In this document: positions 37,552-46,133 of the stretch, in pieces
How the letters are laid out: each line of letters starts with the position of its first letter
How positions within the stretch are numbered: the first letter of the stretch is position 1
Origin: Heliobacterium mobile
Lineage (GTDB): Bacteria > Bacillota > Desulfitobacteriia > Heliobacteriales > Heliobacteriaceae
NCBI RefSeq assembly: GCF_009720735.1
Contig: NZ_WNKU01000013.1
Location: forward strand, 1-64,000
Length of the DNA: 64,000 bases
Direction of reading: 5' to 3'
Program-made: the position numbers and the translations under genes
The notes under the pieces: generated by a model
Database searches by the model: none
Told to the model about the DNA's origin: nothing
What the model saw: the letters and a program-made list of their open reading frames with translations, nothing else

Positions 37552-38640
37552 TTACTTCTTCCGGCGTACCCATTCCGCAGTTCGGGCAATTCCCTCTTCT
37601 AAAGATATGCGCGGTTCCCAGCCTAACAATCGCTTTGCTTCCCGATAATCACAAAGAAGCCGGTGGATCTCACTCTGTGGATGAGGGTGAGCTACGTGCT
37701 CCACGCGAAAAGCCGCTCCTGCCTTGACAACATCTCCGACCAAGTATGCCAGATCATTGATCGAAACATCCCGACCGGAGCCAGCGTTCAATGTTTTACC
37801 TAAGACAGCGTCATCCATCCCTGCCGCAATAACAAAACGAGCGCAATCTTCTACATAGAGCAAGTCTCGCGTCTGTGTCCCTTCCCCAAAAATACCAATC
37901 GGCTCACCACGCAGCGCCCGTTCCACAAAAATAGCGACAACTCCGCCTTCACCGTTCGTCTTTTGGTAAGGTCCATAGGTGTTAAAAGGGCGAATCACCG
38001 TCACTGGCAACCCATAGGCATGATAGTAAGACATGGCCAAATGCTCTCCGGATAGCTTTGCCCCGGCATAAGGCGAGGCCGGCAGTACAGGGTGATGTTC
38101 ATCGATTCCCCATGCTCACTTTTCGGAGACCTTCTGGCATCGGTTGGTAGCCTCCTTATCGCCGCCACAACTCGTCGTCGAGTCTATCGCCGACAGAGTT
38201 ATGTCAAATGGTGCATAGACCATACAGGTGCTCATGAAAACAAAGCGGCACTGAAAGGCCCGGCACAGTTCGAGCAATCCAAAGGTACCCTCCACGTCTC
38301 GCCGGAATGTGTCTTGCGGGAAATCAATACTCTTTTGGACATTGATCTCTGCAGCCAAATGATAGCACAACTGAAAGCGGTAATCTTCAAACCACTTTCG
38401 CAACAGACTGGTATCACAAATATCGCCGACTTCAAAGGTTAACTTTCCCACATTAATCCCAGTACAGAAAGCACCTACAGGACCGTCTGTCCACCCGAGT
38501 TCATCGGCGGTAAACTCCAAATTCTCAGCACGACCATTGCTCAAGTCGTCAACCACCCATACGTGATGGCCCATACGAAGCAGTTGCAAAACCACCCACC
38601 GTCCGATAAAACCGGCTCCTCCGGTAACGAGTATATTCAT
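37552..38640 (-). pseudogene. NAD-dependent nucleotide-sugar epimerase/dehydratase, interrupted by an in-frame UGA
   Basis: The frame from ATG 38640 (AAGGAGG 11 bases upstream) begins with the SDR nucleotide loop NILVTGGAGFIGRWVV and continues through YHLAAEINVQKSI and VFMSTCMVYA. It meets TGA at 38116-38118. Translation continues in the same frame as AWGIDEHHP, PASPYAGAKLSGEHLAM (the catalytic YxxxK) and on to 37552. So one stop codon, not a frameshift, splits it. About 32 codons just before the stop (from PFDITLSA to KVSEK) look extra compared with the family, where VY is soon followed by the IDE segment, suggesting a small insertion. The YxxxK lies between the stop and the next ATG, so a restart product would lack it. 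Likely a UDP-sugar 4-epimerase or 4,6-dehydratase; readthrough is possible but unproven. Confidence 0.75.
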
Positions 38641-38668
38641 AGGTTATTTTACCTCCTTCTTCGTGGTA

Positions 38669-39610
38669 TTACGGACAAGAGCGGCAAATCGCCGGAACCT
38701 GTTTTTCTTGAAAGGTCTGGCGAAAACCTCGATACCTCTCCCCATTCCAGATGGATAAAAAGGATTCGTTAAATAAATTACCAAAATGGATAACCTCCGG
38801 ATCCATGCGCAGGCAGCACGGCGTAACAAAACCGTCAAAAGTCACGTAGACTCCACGAATGGGCCACCAACAATTCGGAGCGTAGGGCTGCGATCCTGAA
38901 AAAGAAGCTGGTAGACCGTATTTACGGCTCAACGATTCGATTTGCTCCCGTAGTTCGGATTCCAACTTTTCATCTCTGATTTTTAACGCTTCAATGTCCT
39001 TGCGCTTTTCCTGCATATTGGTCGAACCCGTATCGGTCCCCACTGTATCCACTGCGAAAACAAAGCGCAGTTTGCTGAATCCAAAACGAAGAGCCAACTC
39101 AAAAATACCTGGTACTTCTCCCAAATTTTTATCAGATAAAACCGTATTCGAAGTAATTGGAGTCTTCAGCTTCTTTTGTTTCTTAGTTTCATGTAAGGCT
39201 GACAAGTTTTCTATGAATAACTCCCAATCGCTTCCCTCACGCAACGACTCCAAGACCATCGGACTAGCCCCATCGATGGAAAAGACCAGTTCATCAAAGC
39301 TCTCTAAAATCAGTTGGCGATCAAAGCGTTGGAGCAACATTCCATTCGTCACTGTACGAACTACAATATTTCTTGACCGCGTTTCCAAAGCCATCTGTAG
39401 AATATCGGGGTGCGTAAAGGGCTCGCCAAGACCGATAAGGCTAACGTCGTTCAAAGTCGGGATGGCATCCAGAACACGCTTATAATCTTCGAGGGACATC
39501 ACGCCTCGCCGTGCTTTGGGGAGCGCATGATTAATACAACTATGACAACGAAGGTTACAGATCGTCGTCGGTTCGATATGGGCATGGACCGGCCCATCGG
39601 CTAGATTCAT
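38669..39610 (-). CDS. radical SAM/SPASM protein of the glycan locus
   Basis: 313 residues. The radical SAM cluster motif is TTICNLRCHSCINH (CxxxCxxC, about residues 14-21). The C-terminal SPASM-like part has CWWPIRGVYVTFDGFVTPCCL and ends in CRSCP, giving cysteines for an auxiliary cluster. It is closely related to the longer protein at 48125-49345, including PEVIHFGN. The substrate is unknown; in glycan loci such enzymes often modify nucleotide sugars or lipids. Start: ATG 39610, with AAGGAG 8 bases upstream; GTG 39619 and ATG 39616 are too near it. The stop falls 28 bases before the interrupted epimerase gene. Confidence 0.8.
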   Translation of the reverse strand: MNLADGPVHAHIEPTTICNLRCHSCINHALPKARRGVMSLEDYKRVLDAIPTLNDVSLIGLGEPFTHPDILQMALETRSRNIVVRTVTNGMLLQRFDRQLILESFDELVFSIDGASPMVLESLREGSDWELFIENLSALHETKKQKKLKTPITSNTVLSDKNLGEVPGIFELALRFGFSKLRFVFAVDTVGTDTGSTNMQEKRKDIEALKIRDEKLESELREQIESLSRKYGLPASFSGSQPYAPNCWWPIRGVYVTFDGFVTPCCLRMDPEVIHFGNLFNESFLSIWNGERYRGFRQTFQEKQVPAICRSCP

Positions 39611-39645
39611 CGACATCACTCCTTACCAACTCCCCGTTCACCGAA

Positions 39646-40641
39646 CTATTCCACGACAAACACGGCATCATCATAACGGAGCATCCAAAGATTCTTTTGA
39701 TAGCTTCCCGGCACATGTTCGATCATCCTATCCTCTACCATTTGTATCAACCAGCGCGGATGAAGGGCACCGGCCTGGATCGCCAATGGCACGCCGCCAC
39801 CGAAACGTGGATTCACCTCCGTAAAAAAGAAAGCCCCATCGCTTTGCCGGATAAATCCCTGAACTGTCAATGGGCCAATCGCCCCCATCTTCCCTAGCAA
39901 ACTACAAAGACGGCAAGTTTCCTGCCAGGGTTCTGGAAAGAACACAGTTCTACTTTTAATAACCTCACCGGCTCGAACCTCTACCCGTTCGCGCATCACT
40001 ACCTCGATGACCCGTCCCTGAGCATCGAGGAAGGCGTCGAAAGTATACTCTTTTCCATCGATGAACTCTTGCAGGATCCAAGCATCTGGATGGTTAGCAT
40101 ACGGCTCTAAATCTACAGGCTCTTTTACAGGGCATGCCGATTTACTGCCCATGCCCCGTCGCGGCTTGATAAAAAGCGGTACCTCGCCGTTCCAGCGATG
40201 CCAGTCAGTAGCATCCCAAAGGTTCGGTGTGGCAAAACCTTCTTTCCCACACCATCGGGAAAAAGCTAGCTTGTCCATACAGACATCCAACACCGGCTTT
40301 TCAGAAAGCAACAGCTTCGTGCCCACCTTCGTCAAGTCAGGCCTCAATGTTGACAAACGAAAAAACTCCGGCTCCCAAAGAGAGATCAGCAGATCTACTC
40401 GCTGTTGCTGACACCAATGAATGAGGTCATCGCCATATCCGTCTGCATCCCACCGTCCGATTTGCCGAAAATCATGGCAAACAGCAGCGGCCGGAACCAG
40501 CCGATTGACATCTGCACCAAGCAACTTACCGCCAAACCGATCTAATTCTTCGCGAAAGGCACGCAAAAGGGCCACCCGGCGCCCCACAGCCAAAAATGCC
40601 ACAGTAATTGCCGCTATTTCTGCCACCTTCTCGCTAATCAA
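39646..40641 (-). CDS. ATP-grasp enzyme of the glycan locus
   Basis: 331 residues. ATP-grasp marks: IKPRRGMGSKSACPV (nucleotide-binding loop), WILQEFIDGKEYTFDAF, and FTEVNPRFGGGVPLAIQAG (metal-binding end). The family joins a carboxyl group to an amine or other acceptor using ATP. Members beside pse/leg genes are thought to decorate nonulosonic sugars, but the reaction is not fixed. Start is TTG 40641 with a distant GGAGA site, so the first residues are uncertain. It lies next to pseI. Confidence 0.78.
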   Translation of the reverse strand: MISEKVAEIAAITVAFLAVGRRVALLRAFREELDRFGGKLLGADVNRLVPAAAVCHDFRQIGRWDADGYGDDLIHWCQQQRVDLLISLWEPEFFRLSTLRPDLTKVGTKLLLSEKPVLDVCMDKLAFSRWCGKEGFATPNLWDATDWHRWNGEVPLFIKPRRGMGSKSACPVKEPVDLEPYANHPDAWILQEFIDGKEYTFDAFLDAQGRVIEVVMRERVEVRAGEVIKSRTVFFPEPWQETCRLCSLLGKMGAIGPLTVQGFIRQSDGAFFFTEVNPRFGGGVPLAIQAGALHPRWLIQMVEDRMIEHVPGSYQKNLWMLRYDDAVFVVE

Positions 40642-40735
40642 TATTTTTTATCTTTTCTCCTCTGCCGGTTATACGATTTTCCATGCTTTTTTTCTTTATA
40701 TTACCGTTTGAATTCGTTTTGAAGCGAAGCAACTC

Positions 40736-41845
40736 TTACTTTTTTGGTATCAACAAATCCCAAGTCACCGGCGTCCCTTTCGCCACATCCTTAAGAACCT
40801 GACAGCCTAATAATTGATCATAGTATTTCGGAGACAAACCCAAACCGGGACGAATCGACCGCAAATTTTCTGGTGTCAACACATCGCCGGTACGCATATC
40901 TGCGGCAATATAAAGTGAACGCCGGTGTTTTTGTGATGTCTCCTCTCCATGAAGCGGCCCGTACCAAACCTGCCCCAAAGCCTGCCAAGCTCGTTTGGTT
41001 TCCTGCACCAGCGATGCCAGTTCAGAAGGCTCTAAAGAAAAGGCCGCATCGACACCCCCGTCGGACCGGCATAAGGTAAAGTGCTTCTCAATCACCGTAG
41101 CCCCTAAGGCCACAGCCGCTACCGATACACCGATCCCCATCGTATGATCAGATAGCCCCACTTGAACCGTCATCGCCTTATCGTCGTTTCCCATCTCTGT
41201 CGTGCCGAACATCGACTGAAGATGGGGGATGGTTTTGAGGTGGCTCGATGCAGGAGAAGCCGGGTAGCTGCTCGTGCACTTAAGCAGGACTAAGTTTTGG
41301 CACCCCGCATCACGAATCACCTGCACCGCTTCATCAATCTCTGCTACGCTTGCCATACCGGTAGATAAAATGAGTGGCTTACCTGTGGCTGCAACCCGAG
41401 CAAGCAGCGGCAAATCGGTGATTTCAAAGGAAGCGATCTTATACAAAGGAACCTGTAAAGACTCTAAAAAGTCAACGGCAGTGGTATCAAAAGGCGTACT
41501 GAAGCCGATCATCCCTAATTCCCGGCAGCGTTTAAAGATCGGCTCGTGCCATTCCCAGGGAGTATAAGCTTCACAATAAAGATCATACAATGTTCTGCCT
41601 TTCCAAAGACTCGTCGGATCATCAATATAGAACTCACCTTGCGATGTCTCTTCCGGTACGTCCAGCGTCATCGTATCGGCGGTATATGTTTGCAGTTTAA
41701 GAGCATGGGCCCCTGCCTTCGCGGCTGCTTCAACAATCTGCAGTGCCCGCTCTAAGGATTGATTATGGTTTCCAGACATTTCTGCAACGATCAGCGGAGG
41801 TGCGTCAGGGCCGATTCGATATCCAGCGACTGTAAAGCCTCTCAT
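40736..41845 (-). CDS. pseI: PseI/NeuB-type nonulosonic acid synthase
   Basis: 369 residues. The NeuB barrel (FTVAGYRIGPDAPPLIVAEMSGNHNQSLERA, GAHALKLQTYTADTMTLD, STGMASVAEIDEAV, CTSSYPA, GLSDHTMGIGVSVAAVALGATVIEKHFTL) is followed by a C-terminal SAF antifreeze-like domain (about 305-369). It condenses the trideoxy-altrose made by PseG with phosphoenolpyruvate to pseudaminic acid. Starts: AAGGAGG lies 5 bases before ATG 41845; ATG 41848 is nearly overlapping. It overlaps the glf stop by one codon. It is separated from pseF-C-G by the flagellar genes, so the pathway is split into two operons. Confidence 0.9.
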   Translation of the reverse strand: MRGFTVAGYRIGPDAPPLIVAEMSGNHNQSLERALQIVEAAAKAGAHALKLQTYTADTMTLDVPEETSQGEFYIDDPTSLWKGRTLYDLYCEAYTPWEWHEPIFKRCRELGMIGFSTPFDTTAVDFLESLQVPLYKIASFEITDLPLLARVAATGKPLILSTGMASVAEIDEAVQVIRDAGCQNLVLLKCTSSYPASPASSHLKTIPHLQSMFGTTEMGNDDKAMTVQVGLSDHTMGIGVSVAAVALGATVIEKHFTLCRSDGGVDAAFSLEPSELASLVQETKRAWQALGQVWYGPLHGEETSQKHRRSLYIAADMRTGDVLTPENLRSIRPGLGLSPKYYDQLLGCQVLKDVAKGTPVTWDLLIPKK

Positions 41846-42951
41846 CATATCCTCCTTGTTATATCCTGCGATCGGAGCCGTGCAAATAGGTCTAACGCTT
41901 CTCTGACGACCTGATCCATGTTCAAATAACGATATTGCGCCAATCTGCCCACAAAGTATACCTTGTCCATCTTGGCAGCCTCCTCGGCATACCGCTGGTA
42001 CAACTCACGGTTTTTCTTTGCCGGGACCGGATAGTATGGCTCTCCCTCAGCGACGGGATATTCTCGAACAATCGTCGTGACTTCACACTTCTGGCCGGTC
42101 GCATGCTTCATCTCTAAGATTCGAGTAAAGTCAAATTCGTTGGGATAGTTGACGACGCAAGCCGGCTGAAAAGATTCCTGCGCTAGCGTCTCAAATTCAA
42201 ACCGCAAAGACCGGTAGGGTAAACGCCCGTAGGCATAATTGAAGTACTCGTCAATTGGACCGGTGTAAATCAGTTGTTTATAAGGAATAAGGTGACGAAT
42301 CTCGGTAAAATCGGTTTGCAACATCAGCTTGATATTCGGATGCTGTAGCATCCGCTCGATCATACGCGAATAGCCCTGTTTTGGCATCCCCTGGTAGACA
42401 TCGGTAAAATACCTGGAGTCCCGGTTAAACCTCACAGGAATACGGGCACAGACTTCCGGTTCCAGTTCAGCAGCAGATAAACCCCACTGTTTGCGCGTAT
42501 AATTGGCAAAAAACTTTTCATACAGTTCTTTACCGACCTGACCGACGATGACATTCTCGGAATTTTTGATCTCTTGTGCCTCAGCTCGCTCATCCAGGAA
42601 GAGTTTCATCGTCTCTTCGGTCAGCGAAAGCCCATACAACTGATTGAGAGTATCCAGATTAATCGGAAAGGGAAGTTGCTGCCCGTCGACCCACGAAAGT
42701 ACTCTGTGAATGTAGTGATGCCAATCTGTAAACTGAGATAAATAGAGATACACTTCTCGGTCATTGGTGTGAAAAAGGTGCGCACCGTAGCGGTGGACCA
42801 ATACTCCACTGTCGTCATAGCAGTCATAGGCGTTCCCAGCCACATGGGAACGCCTATCCACGACAAGTACTTTGGCATTTTTTTCAGAGGCCAGACGCTC
42901 TGCTAATGTAGAACCGGCAAGTCCAGCACCGACAATCAAATAATCGAACAT
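41845..42951 (-). CDS. glf: UDP-galactopyranose mutase
   Basis: 368 residues. The N-terminal FAD loop is DYLIVGAGLAGSTLAERLA. Also seen are the HxG segment YGAHLFHTND, NYTRKQWGLSAAELEPEV, RFNRDSRYFTDVYQGMPKQGY, and the C-terminal FVGRLAQYRYLNMDQVV. It converts UDP-galactopyranose to UDP-galactofuranose, so the surface glycan probably contains Galf. The gene overlaps the start of pseI, so the two are translated together. Confidence 0.95.
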   Translation of the reverse strand: MFDYLIVGAGLAGSTLAERLASEKNAKVLVVDRRSHVAGNAYDCYDDSGVLVHRYGAHLFHTNDREVYLYLSQFTDWHHYIHRVLSWVDGQQLPFPINLDTLNQLYGLSLTEETMKLFLDERAEAQEIKNSENVIVGQVGKELYEKFFANYTRKQWGLSAAELEPEVCARIPVRFNRDSRYFTDVYQGMPKQGYSRMIERMLQHPNIKLMLQTDFTEIRHLIPYKQLIYTGPIDEYFNYAYGRLPYRSLRFEFETLAQESFQPACVVNYPNEFDFTRILEMKHATGQKCEVTTIVREYPVAEGEPYYPVPAKKNRELYQRYAEEAAKMDKVYFVGRLAQYRYLNMDQVVREALDLFARLRSQDITRRI

Positions 42952-42994
42952 TTGTCACGCCCCATATAAGTCTGGATTCACCTGTCCAGTATTT

Positions 42995-43489
42995 TTATTC
43001 CCCACGGCGAGGATATAAAGAAAAGGCAACCACCCAAGGCAACCAGAGGACAGACGCCGCCAACACTGCGACAAAGGCATAAAATCCATTGCGCAAGGTT
43101 TGCCACAAGATCTTGCTCGATTGAATCGGTGTCATCTCACCGGGTAAATTAACCATCCAATGTTGTTTCGCCGGAACAGCTAACGCACAATGCAAAACAT
43201 TGTGAAACCCGCTCCCGCTTTCGTTGGCAACAGGTGCTATCACAGCGTCCCATGACCGGCTTCGTACCGCTTCCGGGAGACGGGAGCGATCAAAACTGCC
43301 TGTCTCTAGATAAGGGATAACCTCATCGACTTCCTGATATTTCGAGGCCATCTCCACTCCATGGCGATGAGTCAATACGGCGAGCTGCACTTCGGGAAAC
43401 TTTTCCTTGACCTTGGGGACGATTTTATCGAGTTGTTGAAAGGGAACGGAACGAATCAGCAAGCACCATTTTTTATTTTCTTTATTCAT
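42995..43489 (-). CDS. small protein matching the C-terminal domain of the locus's radical SAM enzymes
   Basis: 164 residues from ATG 43489 (AGGAGA 6-8 bases upstream). The first 125 residues form an alternating alpha/beta region (WCLLIRSVPFQQLDKIV, VQLAVLTHRHGVEMA, VIAPVANESGSGFHNVLHCAL, HWMVNLPGEM). It is followed by one membrane segment (about 130-155, FYAFVAVLAASVLWLPWVVAF) and a short basic tail. The motif Px2Nx[ST]GxG[FY]x2[VL]x3AL recurs in the C-terminal domains of the radical SAM proteins at 53702 and 58645 (PYTNPTGCGYEEVEKVAL, PYSNLTGCGYEEVEQLAL). The fold hints at GT-B or GT9-type nucleotide-sugar binding. No known function; the membrane anchor suggests it works at the glycan assembly site. 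Confidence 0.7.
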   Translation of the reverse strand: MNKENKKWCLLIRSVPFQQLDKIVPKVKEKFPEVQLAVLTHRHGVEMASKYQEVDEVIPYLETGSFDRSRLPEAVRSRSWDAVIAPVANESGSGFHNVLHCALAVPAKQHWMVNLPGEMTPIQSSKILWQTLRNGFYAFVAVLAASVLWLPWVVAFSLYPRRGE

Positions 43490-43581
43490 CCCAAATCTCC
43501 TGTACAAACAGCTTCCACTTTCCACAGGAACACTTAATACTTGATGACACTATTTTCTTCATCAAAGGAAACAAGCATAAA

Positions 43582-44568
43582 CTACCGATAAAAGGTAAAA
43601 TTCACTCGGTATGGTACACGCATATTCCGGGCTACATGATCCTGAACGGGCTTACGCAATTCCAAAATCATTCCCATCTGGCGAAAAGCCGCCCAAGCCG
43701 CCTTTAGATAGACCGATGCCTTTTGTTCCATGGCAAAATAAAAACAATAATACAAAAGCTGAAAGGTCAAGGTAAAGACATAAGGTGCCGGTTGATGTTT
43801 CCAAACCAGCCAAAAAAGATTCCGAGTATAGTAAAGAGGCGCACGCCAGGACTGCCGGTTCGTCGGAGAAGCCTTATGATAGGCCACAATGTCTGGAAAA
43901 AACTTAATCTTATAACCGGCATTCCAGATTCGAAAAGCCAGATCGGTTTCATTCATATATAAAAAGAATTCCCCAGGATACCCACCGACTCGATTCAGCA
44001 GTTCCCTACGTATACCAGCTCCAGCACCATTAAAACTCATGTAATATTCCACTGGTTCTGTGTCATCGCTGGCCGAAGTGCTTAGTTTCTCTTTATTACT
44101 CATATCGCATTCAGGTACGGATAGTTTCTCCTGTAGTGATTTTGATATCTTTGCTTGTGTCGTTTTAGAGATGTCTTCATGACGCTTCCGCTGCCATTCC
44201 TCAAACTGCCCATAGCTTCGCACATCGAAGGCGACAACACCGAGCTGGGGATCGCGCCGGAACTGCTCCACCATCTTTCCGATGGCATCGACTGCCGGAA
44301 AGGAATCGTCATCGAGAATCACTATATACTCGCCAGTTGCGTGAAGAAATCCGCGGTTATAGGCTTCTACACCGAGATTCTCTCCTGTCTCTATAACATG
44401 AACCTCTGGAAAATCCCTTTTGACCATTTCCACACTGTCATCGGTAGAACCGTTATCGACGACTATAATTTCTAAGGGCTGGTACGATTGTTCCCGAAGA
44501 CGAATCAACCCTTCTCGCAAGTCATTTCGACGGTTCCAGTTTAGGATAACAACCGATACAATGTCCAC
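43582..44568 (-). CDS. family 2 glycosyltransferase
   Basis: 328 residues. The GT-A fold begins IVSVVILNWNRRNDLREGL; VVDNGSTDDSVEMV and the DXD-type motif VILDDDSFPAVDA (about residue 85) bind the nucleotide sugar; FNGAGAGIRRELLNRVGGYPGEFFLYMNETDLAFRIW is the rhamnosyltransferase-like acceptor part. Start: GTG 44568 with GGAGG 6-7 bases upstream. First gene of the operon running to 37552, behind the sigma-28-type promoter at 44643. Confidence 0.9.
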   Translation of the reverse strand: MDIVSVVILNWNRRNDLREGLIRLREQSYQPLEIIVVDNGSTDDSVEMVKRDFPEVHVIETGENLGVEAYNRGFLHATGEYIVILDDDSFPAVDAIGKMVEQFRRDPQLGVVAFDVRSYGQFEEWQRKRHEDISKTTQAKISKSLQEKLSVPECDMSNKEKLSTSASDDTEPVEYYMSFNGAGAGIRRELLNRVGGYPGEFFLYMNETDLAFRIWNAGYKIKFFPDIVAYHKASPTNRQSWRAPLYYTRNLFWLVWKHQPAPYVFTLTFQLLYYCFYFAMEQKASVYLKAAWAAFRQMGMILELRKPVQDHVARNMRVPYRVNFTFYR

Positions 44569-44642
44569 ATAAACGCCTCCAGGCACTACTAATTCAAGGA
44601 TATATTAACAATACATGAAACGGTGTTCTACCTCTATTTTTT

Positions 44643-44671
44643 ATTATCGTTAAACCCCACTAAAAACCTTA
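44643..44671 (-). promoter_or_regulatory. sigma-28-type promoter of the GT2-glf-pseI operon
   Basis: Minus strand: TAAG (44668-44671), a 16-base spacer and AACGATAAT (44643-44651), the same -10 box and spacing as fliK and flhX. It lies about 75 bases before the GT2 start and just beyond the terminator of the preceding manB unit. Confidence 0.5.
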
Positions 44672-44690
44672 GAGATAATGCCGTACCGGC

Positions 44691-44727
44691 AAAACAGCCA
44701 AGTGTTACCGAAACACCTGGCTGTTTT
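44691..44727 (-). terminator. terminator after manB
   Basis: AAAACAGCCA-GTGT pairs with ACAC-TGGCTGTTTT around one mismatch, loop about 6 bases, with TTTT on the minus strand. It ends the unit that runs from the right edge to manB. Confidence 0.75.
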
Positions 44728-44740
44728 CTAGAATAGCTCT

Positions 44741-46105
44741 CTATGAACCTAATGATTCAATAAATGTCAGCAGTTCCGCCGTTTTCGTTTTCAGCAAAGC
44801 TTTGTCACCCCGGGTCTCCACGTTCAAGCGAAGCAGTGGTTCTGTATTGGATGCACGCAAGTTAAACCGCCAGTCTGCATGTTCTACGCTCAGACCGTCA
44901 GTCTTGTCCATCACTCCACCGATAGAAAATGCGCTTGCCACTGCCATCAGCACCGCCTCGGGTTCGTTTATCTTACGATTGATTTCCCCGCTACAAGGGA
45001 AAAGATCCATCCGATCCTCGATTAGCGCTGACAGCGACTTGTTCTCCCGGCACATAATTTCCAACAGGATTAGCCAAGGAATCATCCCACTGTCACAATA
45101 ACTAAAATCGCGGAAATAATGGTGGGCCGACATTTCACCACCATAGACGGCATCTTCCAGCCGCATGCGCTCTTTGATAAAGGCATGACCCGTTTTACTT
45201 TGAACGGGAATGCCTCCTGCAGTTATGACCATCTCCTGGGTATTCCAAGTCAGTCGTGGGTCATGAATAATCTTTGCCCCGCCGTACCGCTGGGCAAAGA
45301 CTCGACCAAAAAGACCAACGAGATAGTATCCTTCAATAAATCGTCCCTTTTCATCAAAGAAAAAGCAGCGATCGAAATCCCCGTCCCAAGCTATCCCTAC
45401 ATCCGCTCCAGACTCCCGTACCGCCCGGGCAGTCACTTCTCGGTTTTCTGGAAGCAATGGATTGGGAATTCCGTTCGGGAAGGAACCATCCGGTTCACTG
45501 TTAACTTTCATAAATCGAATCGGCAAATGCGGTTCCAGTGCATCAATGATCGGTCCCGCACATCCGTTGCCTGGATTAACGACTACGTTCAGCGGCTTGA
45601 GACAGGAACGTTCAATATAGGAAAGGAGATGTTCAACATAAGCAGTTACAAGATTAACATGGTGTGTTTGTTTTCCTTGAACGTTACCGTGTTCAAAAAC
45701 AGTATCTCTATTCATTACGAGTGCCTCAATATCTCGTAAGCCACTATCACCGCTCACCGGTCTCGCACCAGACAGAACGAGCTTCATGCCATTATACCCG
45801 GCAGGATTATGGCTAGCAGTAACCATAATCCCGCCGTCCAGATTCCAGTGGAATACGGCAAAATAGATTTGTTCGGTTCCGCAAAGCCCCACCTGAATGA
45901 CATCACAACCGCCCTCGTTAAGTCCTTTAGTCAGCGCATTGGCCAACATAGGACTAGACGGACGGACATCATAGCCAACCACCACCTTCTTCGGTTGAAA
46001 CAACTGGGCATAGGCCCGCCCAATCCGGTAGGCTCGTTCTTCATCTAATTCTTCTGGAACACGACCACGAATGTCATAGGCCTTAAAAGGATTCCCTTGA
46101 ATCAT
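44741..46105 (-). CDS. manB: phosphomannomutase/phosphoglucomutase
   Basis: 454 residues. The phosphoserine loop is VTASHNPAGYNGMKLV (about residue 98), the metal-binding motif is DGDFDRC, the sugar-binding GEMSAHHYF lies at about 325, and the phosphate-binding RASNTEP near the C-terminus. It makes mannose-1-phosphate (or glucose-1-phosphate) for nucleotide-sugar synthesis; the neighbouring manC points to GDP-mannose. Start: ATG 46105; TTG 46108 is one codon upstream. Confidence 0.93.
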   Translation of the reverse strand: MIQGNPFKAYDIRGRVPEELDEERAYRIGRAYAQLFQPKKVVVGYDVRPSSPMLANALTKGLNEGGCDVIQVGLCGTEQIYFAVFHWNLDGGIMVTASHNPAGYNGMKLVLSGARPVSGDSGLRDIEALVMNRDTVFEHGNVQGKQTHHVNLVTAYVEHLLSYIERSCLKPLNVVVNPGNGCAGPIIDALEPHLPIRFMKVNSEPDGSFPNGIPNPLLPENREVTARAVRESGADVGIAWDGDFDRCFFFDEKGRFIEGYYLVGLFGRVFAQRYGGAKIIHDPRLTWNTQEMVITAGGIPVQSKTGHAFIKERMRLEDAVYGGEMSAHHYFRDFSYCDSGMIPWLILLEIMCRENKSLSALIEDRMDLFPCSGEINRKINEPEAVLMAVASAFSIGGVMDKTDGLSVEHADWRFNLRASNTEPLLRLNVETRGDKALLKTKTAELLTFIESLGS

Positions 46106-46133
46106 CAATCCTCAACCTCTTACTTAACTTCCC

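Noticed and set aside
38116-38118. Selenocysteine at the in-frame UGA of the epimerase
   Set aside because: No epimerase of this family is known to use selenocysteine and I see no convincing SECIS-like hairpin right after the TGA, though I could not fold the RNA.
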